Below are positions 8,361 to 16,816 of a DNA stretch of 64,000 nucleotides, one piece after another. This DNA is from Pseudofulvibacter geojedonensis (GTDB lineage: Bacteria; Bacteroidota; Bacteroidia; Flavobacteriales; Flavobacteriaceae). The position numbers were made by a program, and so were the translations under genes. The stretch is taken from positions 482,025 through 546,024 of the forward strand of contig NZ_JBHTJM010000002.1 of NCBI RefSeq assembly GCF_042675745.1. The letters run 5' to 3'. The notes below the pieces were generated by a model. The model was not told where the DNA came from, did no database searches, and worked only from the letters and a program-made list of their open reading frames with translations. Position 1 is the stretch's first letter. Each line of letters opens with the position of its first letter.

Positions 8361-9056
8361 ATGAACTTACGTTGCGTAGTTGTTGATGATTCTTCTATAC
8401 AAAGATTGTCTATTGTAAAACTCATAAAAGAACACCCTTCTTTAACTCTATTAGCAGAATACAAAAATGCCTTAGAAACCAAAAAAGGGCTTAATGAAGT
8501 TGAAGTAGATTTAATTTTTCTAGATATTGAAATGCCCGTAATTAATGGTTTTGAATTGCTAGACGTTTTGAGTAACAAACCACAAATTATTTTTGTAACG
8601 GGTAAAACCGAATATGCTTTTAAAGCTTTTGATTACGATGCTACCGATTATTTACAAAAACCTATAACTAAAGAGCGTTTCAATCTTGCTGTAGCAAAAG
8701 CTATGGATTACCACAAACTAAAATTTGAAGGTAATAATGCAGAAGGCGATCATATTTTTGTAAAGAGTAACCTTAAAAAAAGAAAGGTATACATCAATAG
8801 TATATTATGGATTGAAGCCTTAGGTGATTATGTAAAAATTGTAACACCAGACGAAAGCTTGATTGTTTTAGCTACTATGAAATCTTTTGAAAAACAATTA
8901 GAAGAATATCCTTTTATGAGAATTCATAAATCTTACATTGCTAACCTAACTAAAATCAAGCGTTTTAATAGCAAGCATGTAGAAATAAACAACAATAACA
9001 TTCCTTTAAGTAGAAATAAAAAGAATTTATTAATTGAAGCCTTAGACGAACTTTAG
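8361..9056 (+). CDS. LytTR-family response regulator
   Basis: 231 residues. An N-terminal CheY-like receiver (about 1-120) has the acidic pocket VVDD, the phospho-acceptor Asp55 in LIFLDIEMP, a Thr in FVTGKTEYAF and the Lys of YLQKPI. A C-terminal LytTR DNA-binding domain (about 135-231) contains SNLKKRKVYINSILWIEALGDYVKI and the FMRIHKSYIANL motif. No sensor kinase gene is adjacent. The 3' end overlaps the convergent priA gene by 4 bp. Confidence 0.92.
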   Translation: MNLRCVVVDDSSIQRLSIVKLIKEHPSLTLLAEYKNALETKKGLNEVEVDLIFLDIEMPVINGFELLDVLSNKPQIIFVTGKTEYAFKAFDYDATDYLQKPITKERFNLAVAKAMDYHKLKFEGNNAEGDHIFVKSNLKKRKVYINSILWIEALGDYVKIVTPDESLIVLATMKSFEKQLEEYPFMRIHKSYIANLTKIKRFNSKHVEINNNNIPLSRNKKNLLIEALDEL

Positions 9057-11509
9057 TAGTTGTCTACATTCAATACGACCCTTATGGGTCTAAAATCTTT
9101 TACACTCATAAAGCTATTCTGAATTTTCAGAATGGCTTTTTTACTTTTAGACATAGATTGATTTATAGGCATCTTTAATAAGATATGCTTATGGTACTCA
9201 TTCCTTATTCTAGACACAGGTGGAAATTCTGGACCTAGTACCTGATTACCAAAAACATTTCTTAATGATGTAGCAAACCAATCTGCACCAGTATTAACTT
9301 TGTTATAATCTCTATGGCGCAATGTAATTTTCAATAGTCTATTAGTTGGCGGGTACTTATAAATATAACGTTGTTCTAACTGCTCCTTATACATACTTAA
9401 ATAATCATGAGAAGAAACCTGTTGTAATATTTGATGAAAAGGATTAAAAGTTTGAATTAACACCCTTCCTTTTTTATCAAAACGACCTGCTCTTCCTGCT
9501 ACTTGCGACAACAACTGATAACTGCGCTCGTGTGCTCTAAAATCTGGAAAATTTAACAGAGAGTCGGCGTTTAAAACACCCACTAAACTTACATTCTTAA
9601 AATCCAATCCTTTAGTTAGCATTTGCGTCCCTACCAATATATCTATTTCATGCTGCTCAAAAGCAGTTATTATTTTCTGATAACCATACTTACCTCTAGT
9701 AGTATCTAAATCCATCCTACCTATCTTTAAGTCTGGAAATAATTCTGTTAATTCTTTTTCTATCTGTTCGGTTCCAAAACCTTTGGTATCTAACTCAGGG
9801 CTTCCGCAAGATAAACAAGCATGCTGCATAGCTATTGCATAGCTACAATAATGACAGCGCAACTCGTTTCTATATTGATGATAGGTTAGGCTTACATCGC
9901 AATTAGGGCATTGCGTAGCTTCACCACAAGTTCCACACTCTACTATAGGCGAGTACCCCCTTCTATTTTGAAATAAAATTACTTGCTCTTTGTTTTCAAT
10001 AGCTTCGTGGATAGCTTTCAGCATAACATCAGAAAAATGACCAGTCATTCTTTTTCGTTTATGCTTGTCTTTTATATCAACTAGTTCAATCGCTGGCATG
10101 AGCACATTATTATGACGGTACTTCAGTTCTACTAACCCATATTTACCTTTTGTAGTATTATAATATGACTCTAAACTTGGCGTAGCGCTTCCTAAAATAA
10201 TATGAGCGTTGAATTGTTTAGCCAACACTAAAGCTGCGTCTCTGGCGTGATAACGAGGTGCCGGATCAAATTGTTTAAAAGACTGTTCGTGTTCTTCATC
10301 TACAATTACCAAACCAAGGTTTGCAAATGGTAATAAAACAGAAGAACGCGCTCCTATAATTACTTGTCCAGTATTGGTATTTTGCAAAACTTTCTGCCAA
10401 GATTCTACTCGTTCATTTACCGAGTATTTGGAATGAAAAACTACTATTTTATCTGCAAAATAATTCTTTAACCTGGCTATTAACTGAGTAGTTAAAGCTA
10501 TTTCTGGCAACAAATACAAGGTGTTTTTTCCTTTAGCTAAAACCTCCTCTATTAATTTAACATAGATTTCTGTTTTACCAGACGCTGTAACACCATGTAA
10601 CAAACAAGGCTTTTCTATTGCAAATACTTGCCTAATTTCTTCAAGCGCCTTTTCTTGATGTTCATTAAGAATCTTAGAATTTTCGGTTTCGTTTAAAAAC
10701 TGATTTCTATCTGTCTGTATATAATAAAACTCAAAAACTTCTTTTTCTACCAATGCTTTTAAAACAGCTGTAGATACATTTGCTCTTTCTTCTAACTCCT
10801 TTGCTTTAATTGGCTGTTCGTTTCCAGCTTTTAAGCTAAAAAAGGCCATTACAGCCTCTTTTTGTTTTTGAGCCCTCGAAAGTATTTCAAGTAACTCTAT
10901 TAAAGCTTCCTCTTTATCATACCCTTCTTTTAGTTTAATGTACTTAACTAATTTAGGCTTATACTGCTCGTATATTTCTTCTCTTAATTGAATATACCCC
11001 AAACCTAATAAAGCTTTAATAGGTTTGAGTACTTGTTTTTTATTAAGAATTTTACTGACCTCTGTTATAGTAAGTGCAGACTGATTTTCTAAGGCTTCTA
11101 AAACCACAAATTCATCGTCTGTTAAAGTTATTTCTTGGTCTGAACTTAGTTCTTTTTTAGATCTCGATATTAAGGTTTCGCTTTCTAAAATAAAAGCACT
11201 TGGTAAAGAAGCTCTCATTACATCTCCTAAACTACACATGTAGTAACTAGAAATCCATTGCCAAAAAGTGAGTTGCTCTTGGGTTACGATTGGTGTTTCG
11301 TCTAAAATCTGATGAATTTCTTTTGCTTCATAAGTTTCTGGTTTGCTCTCATGAACACTATGCACAATAGCTGTATAAATTTTACTTTTACCAAAGGGAA
11401 CTGCCACACGCATACCAGGCAAAATAAACTTAGCCTCCTCCTCATTAATACTATAAGTAAATAGTTTAATTAATGGAATGGGTAATATAACATCTATAAA
11501 ATATCGCAC
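9053..11509 (-). CDS. priA: Primosomal protein N' (replication restart helicase)
   Basis: 818 residues from the GTG at 11509. The frame stays open to an ATG at 11587, but the family N-terminus (here VRYFIDVILPIPLIKLFTYS) begins at this GTG and the 26 extra residues resemble nothing in PriA. Walker A GVTASGKTEIY, DEEH box, and the paired-cysteine zinc region (CGTCGEATQCPNC ... CHYCS ... CLSCG) are all intact, as are the C-terminal helicase motifs LVGTQMLTKGLDF and QVAGRAGR. It reloads the replisome at stalled forks. A 280-bp copy of its 5' end and upstream region is present at 14911-15190. Confidence 0.95.
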   Translation of the reverse strand: MRYFIDVILPIPLIKLFTYSINEEEAKFILPGMRVAVPFGKSKIYTAIVHSVHESKPETYEAKEIHQILDETPIVTQEQLTFWQWISSYYMCSLGDVMRASLPSAFILESETLISRSKKELSSDQEITLTDDEFVVLEALENQSALTITEVSKILNKKQVLKPIKALLGLGYIQLREEIYEQYKPKLVKYIKLKEGYDKEEALIELLEILSRAQKQKEAVMAFFSLKAGNEQPIKAKELEERANVSTAVLKALVEKEVFEFYYIQTDRNQFLNETENSKILNEHQEKALEEIRQVFAIEKPCLLHGVTASGKTEIYVKLIEEVLAKGKNTLYLLPEIALTTQLIARLKNYFADKIVVFHSKYSVNERVESWQKVLQNTNTGQVIIGARSSVLLPFANLGLVIVDEEHEQSFKQFDPAPRYHARDAALVLAKQFNAHIILGSATPSLESYYNTTKGKYGLVELKYRHNNVLMPAIELVDIKDKHKRKRMTGHFSDVMLKAIHEAIENKEQVILFQNRRGYSPIVECGTCGEATQCPNCDVSLTYHQYRNELRCHYCSYAIAMQHACLSCGSPELDTKGFGTEQIEKELTELFPDLKIGRMDLDTTRGKYGYQKIITAFEQHEIDILVGTQMLTKGLDFKNVSLVGVLNADSLLNFPDFRAHERSYQLLSQVAGRAGRFDKKGRVLIQTFNPFHQILQQVSSHDYLSMYKEQLEQRYIYKYPPTNRLLKITLRHRDYNKVNTGADWFATSLRNVFGNQVLGPEFPPVSRIRNEYHKHILLKMPINQSMSKSKKAILKIQNSFMSVKDFRPIRVVLNVDNY

Positions 11510-11665
11510 TAAACAAATGTAAGTATTAGAGCTTGAATTTAAAATAGATTCAATTGTATTAAAAACACTAGTTATTAACATCCACACATTACTTGACTTT
11601 CATATTAAAAACAACTAATTTCGTTTAACTCCCGATAAAAAGATTTAAAACTCCTTTTATTTAAA
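11387..11665. repeat. Direct repeat, copy 1 (priA 5' end and upstream region)
   Basis: About 279 bp covering the first ~40 codons of priA plus the intergenic region up to the AraC gene. The same sequence recurs in the same orientation at 14911-15190 with only scattered substitutions. This copy is joined to intact priA. Confidence 0.92.
11514..11521 (-). promoter_or_regulatory. Possible -7 box directly before the priA start
   Basis: TACATTTG on the minus strand, four bases upstream of the GTG start. If used, transcription would begin at or near the start codon and the mRNA would be leaderless. No TTG at the usual -33 distance, so it could be chance. Confidence 0.3.
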
Positions 11666-11692
11666 TATGAGGTGTAAACTTAAAAAATACAC

Positions 11693-12532
11693 ATGCCAAT
11701 AGAAAACATTCCTGAAATCTATATTAAGGACAAAAAAGAAAATCAAGATTTATTCGTCTATGATTTTAAAATGACCAGCGATGTTGTTAAAAGCAAGGTG
11801 AATTTAGGAATGAATATGTTTAGCTTTTTACAAGTTGGCAAAAAACAAGTACACTTTGCAGGAACATCGGTTGCAGTAAATAAAGACCAATCCTTATTAC
11901 TTAAAAAAGGAAATTGGCTTTGGACAGAGCTTTTAGACACTGAAGCCATTTATTATTGTAAGCTCTTCTTTTTTTCTGAAAAAAAACTCACAGATTTTTT
12001 AAGTAAATACACTAACAATGTAAAGCCGTATAAGGAAGATGTGCCTTATTTTGTAATCGAAAATGATGATTATTTAGGTGCTTTTATAAACTCTTTATCC
12101 TCTAGCACATTTATAAACCAAATATATAGCAGCGCGCTATTAGACTTAAAATTTGAGGAGATCATGCTATATTTGCTTAATAAATATGGTAATGAATTTG
12201 AATTTTATTTACACTCTTTGATATCCAAAGAAGTTTCACCATTCAAAGAAACAGTTGAAAGTAAAATATATTCGAATTTAAAGTTGGAGGAAATTGCTTT
12301 TCTATGCAATATGAGCTTATCGACTTTTAAACGTCATTTCACTACAGAATATAATGCATCACCTGAAAAGTGGCTTCAAGACAAACGTCTGCAGAAAGCT
12401 AAAGAGCTTTTACAAGAAGGTAATTTAAAAGCTTCTGATATTTATTTAGATATTGGTTATAACAACCTATCTAACTTTAGTATAGCCTTTAAAAATAAGT
12501 TCGGGGTTAGTCCAACTGATATTTCTAATTAA
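11693..12532 (+). CDS. AraC-family transcriptional regulator
   Basis: 279 residues. The N-terminal ~170 residues form a cupin-like sensing domain resembling that of ExsA-type regulators. The C-terminal ~100 residues hold two helix-turn-helix motifs: LEEIAFLCNMSLSTFKRHF and ASDIYLDIGYNNLSNFSIAF followed by KNKFGVSPTDI. It lies 211 bp upstream of and in line with the aldehyde dehydrogenase gene, so it is probably its activator. It starts right after the first copy of the duplicated priA upstream region. Confidence 0.9.
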   Translation: MPIENIPEIYIKDKKENQDLFVYDFKMTSDVVKSKVNLGMNMFSFLQVGKKQVHFAGTSVAVNKDQSLLLKKGNWLWTELLDTEAIYYCKLFFFSEKKLTDFLSKYTNNVKPYKEDVPYFVIENDDYLGAFINSLSSSTFINQIYSSALLDLKFEEIMLYLLNKYGNEFEFYLHSLISKEVSPFKETVESKIYSNLKLEEIAFLCNMSLSTFKRHFTTEYNASPEKWLQDKRLQKAKELLQEGNLKASDIYLDIGYNNLSNFSIAFKNKFGVSPTDISN

Positions 12533-12671
12533 AAACAAAAAACACAAAGACTTAGTAATCAAAGTTTTACAAAAAAAACAAGTCGCCTCCACTCTAAAAG
12601 AAACACAATATTGACCTGTTTTCATAAGTTTATTGAGCTGTATCAGTAACTTAAGCAGTCAACTCTTGCCA

Positions 12672-12679
12672 TACATTTG
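12672..12679 (+). promoter_or_regulatory. -7 box of the aldehyde dehydrogenase gene
   Basis: TACATTTG, 65 bp before the ATG. There is no TTG at 17-23 bp upstream; a poor -33 region fits an activator-dependent promoter, and an AraC regulator is encoded just upstream (inference). Confidence 0.55.
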
Positions 12680-12743
12680 TACTGTAATTACAAACGCTTG
12701 TTTTAGCAAGCACTAATTAAGAATTAAAATTAAATATATAATT

Positions 12744-14246
12744 ATGGCAAATGTAACAAAACCTGTATTCAAAGAAAGATATGGGAACTTTATTGGAGGG
12801 AAATTCGTAGCTCCTGTAAAAGGTCAGTATTTTGATAATGTATCTCCAGTAGACGGTAAAGTATTTACCCAAGCAGCGCGTTCAACTCAAGAAGACGTTG
12901 ATCTTGCATTAGACGCAGCACATGAAGCATTCTCATCTTGGAGCACAACTTCAGCAACCGAGCGTAGCAACATACTATTAAAGATTGCACAAGTAATGGA
13001 AGATAACTTCGAGTACTTAGCGACTTTAGAAACTATTGACAACGGTAAACCAATCCGCGAGTCTCGTGCAGCAGATATTCCTTACTGTATAGATCACTTC
13101 CGTTATTTTGCAGGCATTATCCGTGCTGATGAAGGAAGTGTTTCTGAACACGACAAGAATACAGTAAGCATGATTTTACACGAACCTATAGGTGTAGTTG
13201 GAGAAATTATTCCTTGGAACTTTCCAATGTTAATGCTTGCTTGGAAAATTGCTCCAGCTTTAGCTGCAGGCTGTACTGCTGTTGTTAAACCAGCAGAACA
13301 AACTCCTACTAGTGTTATGGCATTAATGGAACTTATAGGTGATATTTTACCTGCAGGTGTATTAAACATTGTAACTGGTTTTGGTGCAGAAGCAGGACAA
13401 GCTTTAGCTACGTCTAAACGTATTGCAAAACTTTCATTCACTGGTTCTACCGAAACAGGTCGTAAAGTTTTGCATAATGCAGCAGAAAACATTATTCCAG
13501 TAACTATGGAATTAGGCGGTAAATCTCCAAACATTTTCTTCCCGTCAGTAGCAGATCAAGACGATGAATTCTACAGCAAAGCTATTGAAGGCGCGTTAAT
13601 GTTCGCTCTTAACCAAGGTGAGATTTGCACATCACCATCTCGTATTTTAGTACACGAAGATATTGCTGATGATTTTATTGCAAAAATGCAAGAACGTATG
13701 AGAGACATTAAAACAGGAAACCCATTAGATCCTGAAACTATGATCGGTTCTCAAGTGTCTAAAGCACAATACGAAAAAATCTTAGGGTACATCAACATTG
13801 GTAAAGAAGAAGGTGCAGAAGTATTAGCTGGTGGTGACGCCGGTAACTATGAAGGAGACCTTTCTGAAGGATACTACATCCAACCTACGGTATTAAAAGG
13901 AGACAATAACATGCGTGTATTCCAAGAAGAAATTTTTGGACCAGTGGTAGCTTTAACAACATTCAGTTCTACTGAAGAAGCCATAGCTATCGCAAACGAT
14001 ACACCTTATGGGTTAGGTGCAGGAGTTTGGTCTCGTGATGCTCACGAATTATTCCAAGTTCCTCGTGCTATTCAAGCTGGTAGAGTTTGGGTAAACCAAT
14101 ACCATACCTATCCAGCTCATGCTCCTTTCGGAGGTGTTAAAGAATCAGGGTTTGGTCGTGAAAACCACAAAATGGCTTTAGACCACTACCGTGTTGTAAA
14201 AAACATGCTGATCTCTTACGACAAGAAACCTATGGGGTTCTTTTAA
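12744..14246 (+). CDS. aldB: NAD(P)-dependent aldehyde dehydrogenase, AldB/ExaC type
   Basis: 500 residues. Cofactor motif PWNFPMLMLAWKIAPALAAG (Asn159), Glu256 in MELGGKSPN, catalytic Cys295 in GEICTSPSR, and the C-terminal FGGVKESGFGRENHK. The ending ...SYDKKPMGFF and the overall length match the acetaldehyde dehydrogenase AldB/ExaC group rather than betaine or succinate-semialdehyde enzymes. It oxidises short aldehydes (acetaldehyde is the known main substrate) to acids. Its codon use is less AT-rich at third positions (many GTA, GGT, CGT, AAC) than its neighbours, consistent with high expression. Likely controlled by the AraC protein upstream. Confidence 0.9.
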   Translation: MANVTKPVFKERYGNFIGGKFVAPVKGQYFDNVSPVDGKVFTQAARSTQEDVDLALDAAHEAFSSWSTTSATERSNILLKIAQVMEDNFEYLATLETIDNGKPIRESRAADIPYCIDHFRYFAGIIRADEGSVSEHDKNTVSMILHEPIGVVGEIIPWNFPMLMLAWKIAPALAAGCTAVVKPAEQTPTSVMALMELIGDILPAGVLNIVTGFGAEAGQALATSKRIAKLSFTGSTETGRKVLHNAAENIIPVTMELGGKSPNIFFPSVADQDDEFYSKAIEGALMFALNQGEICTSPSRILVHEDIADDFIAKMQERMRDIKTGNPLDPETMIGSQVSKAQYEKILGYINIGKEEGAEVLAGGDAGNYEGDLSEGYYIQPTVLKGDNNMRVFQEEIFGPVVALTTFSSTEEAIAIANDTPYGLGAGVWSRDAHELFQVPRAIQAGRVWVNQYHTYPAHAPFGGVKESGFGRENHKMALDHYRVVKNMLISYDKKPMGFF

Positions 14247-14274
14247 TTAATTAGTAGCAATTAAATTTCTGTAT

Positions 14275-14299
14275 AGCCCCAGACTAATCTGGGGCTTTC
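14275..14299 (+). terminator. Terminator of the aldehyde dehydrogenase gene
   Basis: Hairpin AGCCCCAGA-CTAA-TCTGGGGCT (14275-14296) followed by TTCTTGTT. A GC-rich stem in otherwise AT-rich DNA. Confidence 0.9.
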
Positions 14300-14341
14300 T
14301 TGTTAAAATCTAAAGCAGTAACTTTATAGAAACAAACTATT

Positions 14342-14845
14342 ATGAAAAAAACATTCTATCTATTTCGCTATATCAGCTGGATTGCCATTATAGGTTCGCT
14401 TCTTGGCTCTCTACTACTTTTTATTGTAGGTGCCTTAAAAACTATCAATGCTTTTAGGGTTGTTCTTTTCAATTATATTCCAAAAGACAAAGAACATTTA
14501 CACACAGCAGATATTGCGACAACATATCTCATTAAATCTTTAGATACTTTTCTAATTGCTTTGGTACTTTTCATTTTTGCACACGGAGTGTATACCTTAT
14601 TTATTTCAAACAAAAAATATGATGCTGGAAATGGTGTTTTAAAATGGATTAAAACACCAAACATTGGTCATTTAAAAAATGTACTTGCCGAAGTCATTGT
14701 CATCATTCTATTCGTTAAGTTCCTTGAAGTAGTATTTGTGAATATCGACAATCTTAAATGGGAAATAATAATACTCCCCGCTTCAATTGTTCTCCTAGCC
14801 CTTGGTTTAAAATTTTTAAGTCTCAATAAAGAAGAAGCAGAATAA
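14342..14845 (+). CDS. YqhA family (UPF0114) inner-membrane protein
   Basis: 167 residues with about four membrane segments (near 13-33, 65-88, 110-130, 138-158). The block SLDTFLIALVLFIFAHGVYT is the signature of the UPF0114/YqhA family. Function is unknown. It has its own upstream space after the aldB terminator, so it is probably a separate transcript. It is the last gene before the second copy of the priA 5' repeat. Confidence 0.8.
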   Translation: MKKTFYLFRYISWIAIIGSLLGSLLLFIVGALKTINAFRVVLFNYIPKDKEHLHTADIATTYLIKSLDTFLIALVLFIFAHGVYTLFISNKKYDAGNGVLKWIKTPNIGHLKNVLAEVIVIILFVKFLEVVFVNIDNLKWEIIILPASIVLLALGLKFLSLNKEEAE

Positions 14846-14847
14846 AA

Positions 14848-15105
14848 TTATCGCCAAATGAGTAGAGGATTTGTAAAAGAAGAAGTTCCTTTTGTTATGT
14901 CAAGAGTACATTTACCAAAAGGAACTGCCACACGCATACTAGGCAAAATAAACTTAGCCTCCTCTTCATTAATGCTATATGTAAATAGCTTAATTAACGG
15001 AATGGGTAATATAACATCTATAAAATATCGCACTAAACAAATGTAAGTATTAGAGCTTGAATTTAAAATAGATTCAATTGTATTAAAAACACTAGTTATT
15101 AACAC
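14848..15105 (-). pseudogene. priA 5' fragment (duplicated)
   Basis: On the minus strand this stretch encodes an 85-residue frame whose middle repeats the PriA start (VRYFIDVILPIPLIKLFTYS and EEEAKFILPSMRVAVPFGK) and then runs into unrelated sequence. It stops after about 40 PriA codons, so there is no helicase domain. The intact gene is at 9053-11509. It is a by-product of a segmental duplication, not a working gene. Confidence 0.9.
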
Positions 15106-15190
15106 CTCTACATTATTTGACTTTCATATTAAAAACAACTAATTTCGTTTAACTCCCGATAAAAAGATTAAAAAACTCCTTTTATCTAAA
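14911..15190. repeat. Direct repeat, copy 2 (priA 5' end and upstream region)
   Basis: Matches 11387-11665 with an offset near 3524 bp; by eye roughly 19 in 20 bases agree. The match begins at TTTACCAAA inside the priA coding part and ends at TCTAAA just before the next gene. The two copies frame the araC-aldB-yqhA segment. Confidence 0.92.
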
Positions 15191-15204
15191 CATTAGCATT
15201 TATT

Positions 15205-16053
15205 ATGAAACAAAATATTACAACTTTATTGACTGTTCTATTGATCATAAACTTTAGTTTCTCTCAAATTCCGATTGAAGAATACCGTACAGAAATTGAA
15301 AATTTGAAAACAGAAAAGAAAATAAATGAATATTGGAATAAGCTTTATAAAATTGACCAAGATATTTTGATGAATACAACCAATTTAAAAATTGCAGACA
15401 GTATTTCAATATCAAATATGATCAAAACTGCTCTACTTTTTGACATTTATGGAACTAAAGGATATAACCCTAATGGCACTAGTAGTCATATATCTATTAT
15501 TAATCTTACTCATAATTATATAGGAGAAAGCCAAATAGCTTATTGGCCAATTATTAAAAAATGTGCAGAAATTGGAGGTGCCATTAATAGCTATGCAGGA
15601 AAATACCCTTCCTATGAGCTTGAAAGTGTTACGACTACTTTTTATAATTATTCTTTATTGAACCAAGAACAAAAGTACCCTAAGCTTTTGAGTAAAATGA
15701 ATGAAATAAAAACCGTAAATATTGTTGATAAACTTTTAAATTCTTTTAAGTATCAAAATCAAATGCGAGAATTATTTGAAGTTAAAGTTTTACATCATTG
15801 GCAACTTCAGTCATTTAAAAACCTAAAAGAAGAAGGGGTTTTCTCATTCGTAAAAATGTCGGATAATAATATATACTTAAAAAAACATGGACGAGCACAA
15901 AAACTTGAACTAGTTAGAAATCAAGGGAAATCAAAAATATATAGAATAGAAAATGAACCTTTTGGTTGGAATTATATTTATGGAGAAGATGGAAGTTTAT
16001 CGCTTATTGACGATGAACAAAACGAGTTGATTAAATATACACTCGTAAAATAA
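15205..16053 (+). CDS. Hypothetical secreted protein
   Basis: 282 residues, family not recognised. A clear signal peptide (1-20, MKQNITTLLTVLLIINFSFS then Q) sends it to the periplasm or surface. The rest is polar and charged with no cysteine pairs, no catalytic motif and no sorting domain that I can see. It starts 15 bp after the second priA-leader repeat, so that repeat supplies its upstream region. Codon use is strongly AT-rich. Confidence 0.6.
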   Translation: MKQNITTLLTVLLIINFSFSQIPIEEYRTEIENLKTEKKINEYWNKLYKIDQDILMNTTNLKIADSISISNMIKTALLFDIYGTKGYNPNGTSSHISIINLTHNYIGESQIAYWPIIKKCAEIGGAINSYAGKYPSYELESVTTTFYNYSLLNQEQKYPKLLSKMNEIKTVNIVDKLLNSFKYQNQMRELFEVKVLHHWQLQSFKNLKEEGVFSFVKMSDNNIYLKKHGRAQKLELVRNQGKSKIYRIENEPFGWNYIYGEDGSLSLIDDEQNELIKYTLVK

Positions 16054-16089
16054 CAATGACTATAAGTAATTGCTTATTCTCGCCTACTT

Positions 16090-16113
16090 CTGAAAATCCT
16101 TGCGGATTTTCAG
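16090..16113. repeat. Small palindrome (possible dispersed repeat)
   Basis: CTGAAAATCC-TTGC-GGATTTTCAG, a perfect 10-bp stem 37 bp after the previous stop codon. It lacks a T-run, so a terminator role is doubtful. Confidence 0.55.
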
Positions 16114-16200
16114 TTTGGTGTGTACTTGCAAAATTAAATACTAATCCACCCAACTACTCATAGTCTAGACCGTTAAACAAACTTTTTAAATTAACATATT

Positions 16201-16239
16201 AAAAAAGTGCCATCTTTACATTTTAAGATGGCACTTTTT
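16201..16239 (-). terminator. Terminator after the chalcone-isomerase-like gene
   Basis: Hairpin AAGTGCCATCTT / AAGATGGCACTT with an 8-base loop, A-run on the left and T-run on the right; in the minus direction it ends the nadC-BrkB-chalcone isomerase-like unit. Confidence 0.9.
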
Positions 16240-16264
16240 AGCTTTATTATATTTAGTATAGATA

Positions 16265-16816
16265 CTACTTACCTAACATTCCTTCTTTTAAATCTTCATC
16301 TGCAGGGTCATTACCTAACCATATAGCGTATAATGCTTTTTTAAATTCTAATCCTTCTACACTACCTTTTTTTGTTCCGTTTCTATAAACGGTAGTTTTT
16401 CCATCCATATACACAATATCAAAAATGGTACCCTCTGCTATTTTTTCACTAAAAAAACTAATAAACTTAGCAATTTGAGCTTTAGTAGCTTTACCATGCG
16501 AAGAATTTTCGAATCCTTCGTTTACTGCTTTTACCATTTTTTCTTGAGTTACTTTACTGTCTGTAATATGCAACTTAATAGCCATTGGGTTATCGCTATT
16601 AATTAAAGCATCTGCACTTTTACTTTTATTGGTAACATATAACATCCCTACATACAAATCAAACCATAATTTTTCACGCAATCCTGCTCCGTTTAAACTT
16701 AGTTCTTTCTCTTGAAATGTTTCTGTATTGGCAACTTTTACACCGTTAATTTCTTTTTGCGCTGTTGAAAAATTTATTCCAATTACTGTAATTAATACTG
16801 CTAATAATGTTCTCAT
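16265..16816 (-). CDS. Chalcone isomerase-like periplasmic protein
   Basis: 183 residues with a signal peptide (1-19, ending STAQ). The pattern EINGVKVANTETFQEKELSLNGAG..REKLWFDLYVGMLYV matches the bacterial chalcone isomerase-like family (PF16036). Bacterial members lack a known flavonoid substrate; some bind fatty acids or are of unknown role. Its start overlaps the stop of the BrkB-family gene by four bases (ATGA), so translation is probably coupled. Confidence 0.82.
   Translation of the reverse strand: MRTLLAVLITVIGINFSTAQKEINGVKVANTETFQEKELSLNGAGLREKLWFDLYVGMLYVTNKSKSADALINSDNPMAIKLHITDSKVTQEKMVKAVNEGFENSSHGKATKAQIAKFISFFSEKIAEGTIFDIVYMDGKTTVYRNGTKKGSVEGLEFKKALYAIWLGNDPADEDLKEGMLGK

Noticed and set aside
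11510..11587. 26 extra N-terminal residues for PriA
   Set aside because: The known PriA N-terminus begins at the GTG at 11509, and the extra part covers the putative promoter box.
14858..15046. 62-residue plus-strand frame over the second priA-leader copy
   Set aside because: Antisense to the duplicated priA fragment; the same frame is not expected to be used in the first copy.
16090..16113. Palindrome considered as terminator of the unknown secreted protein
   Set aside because: No T-run follows on either side; better described as a small repeat.
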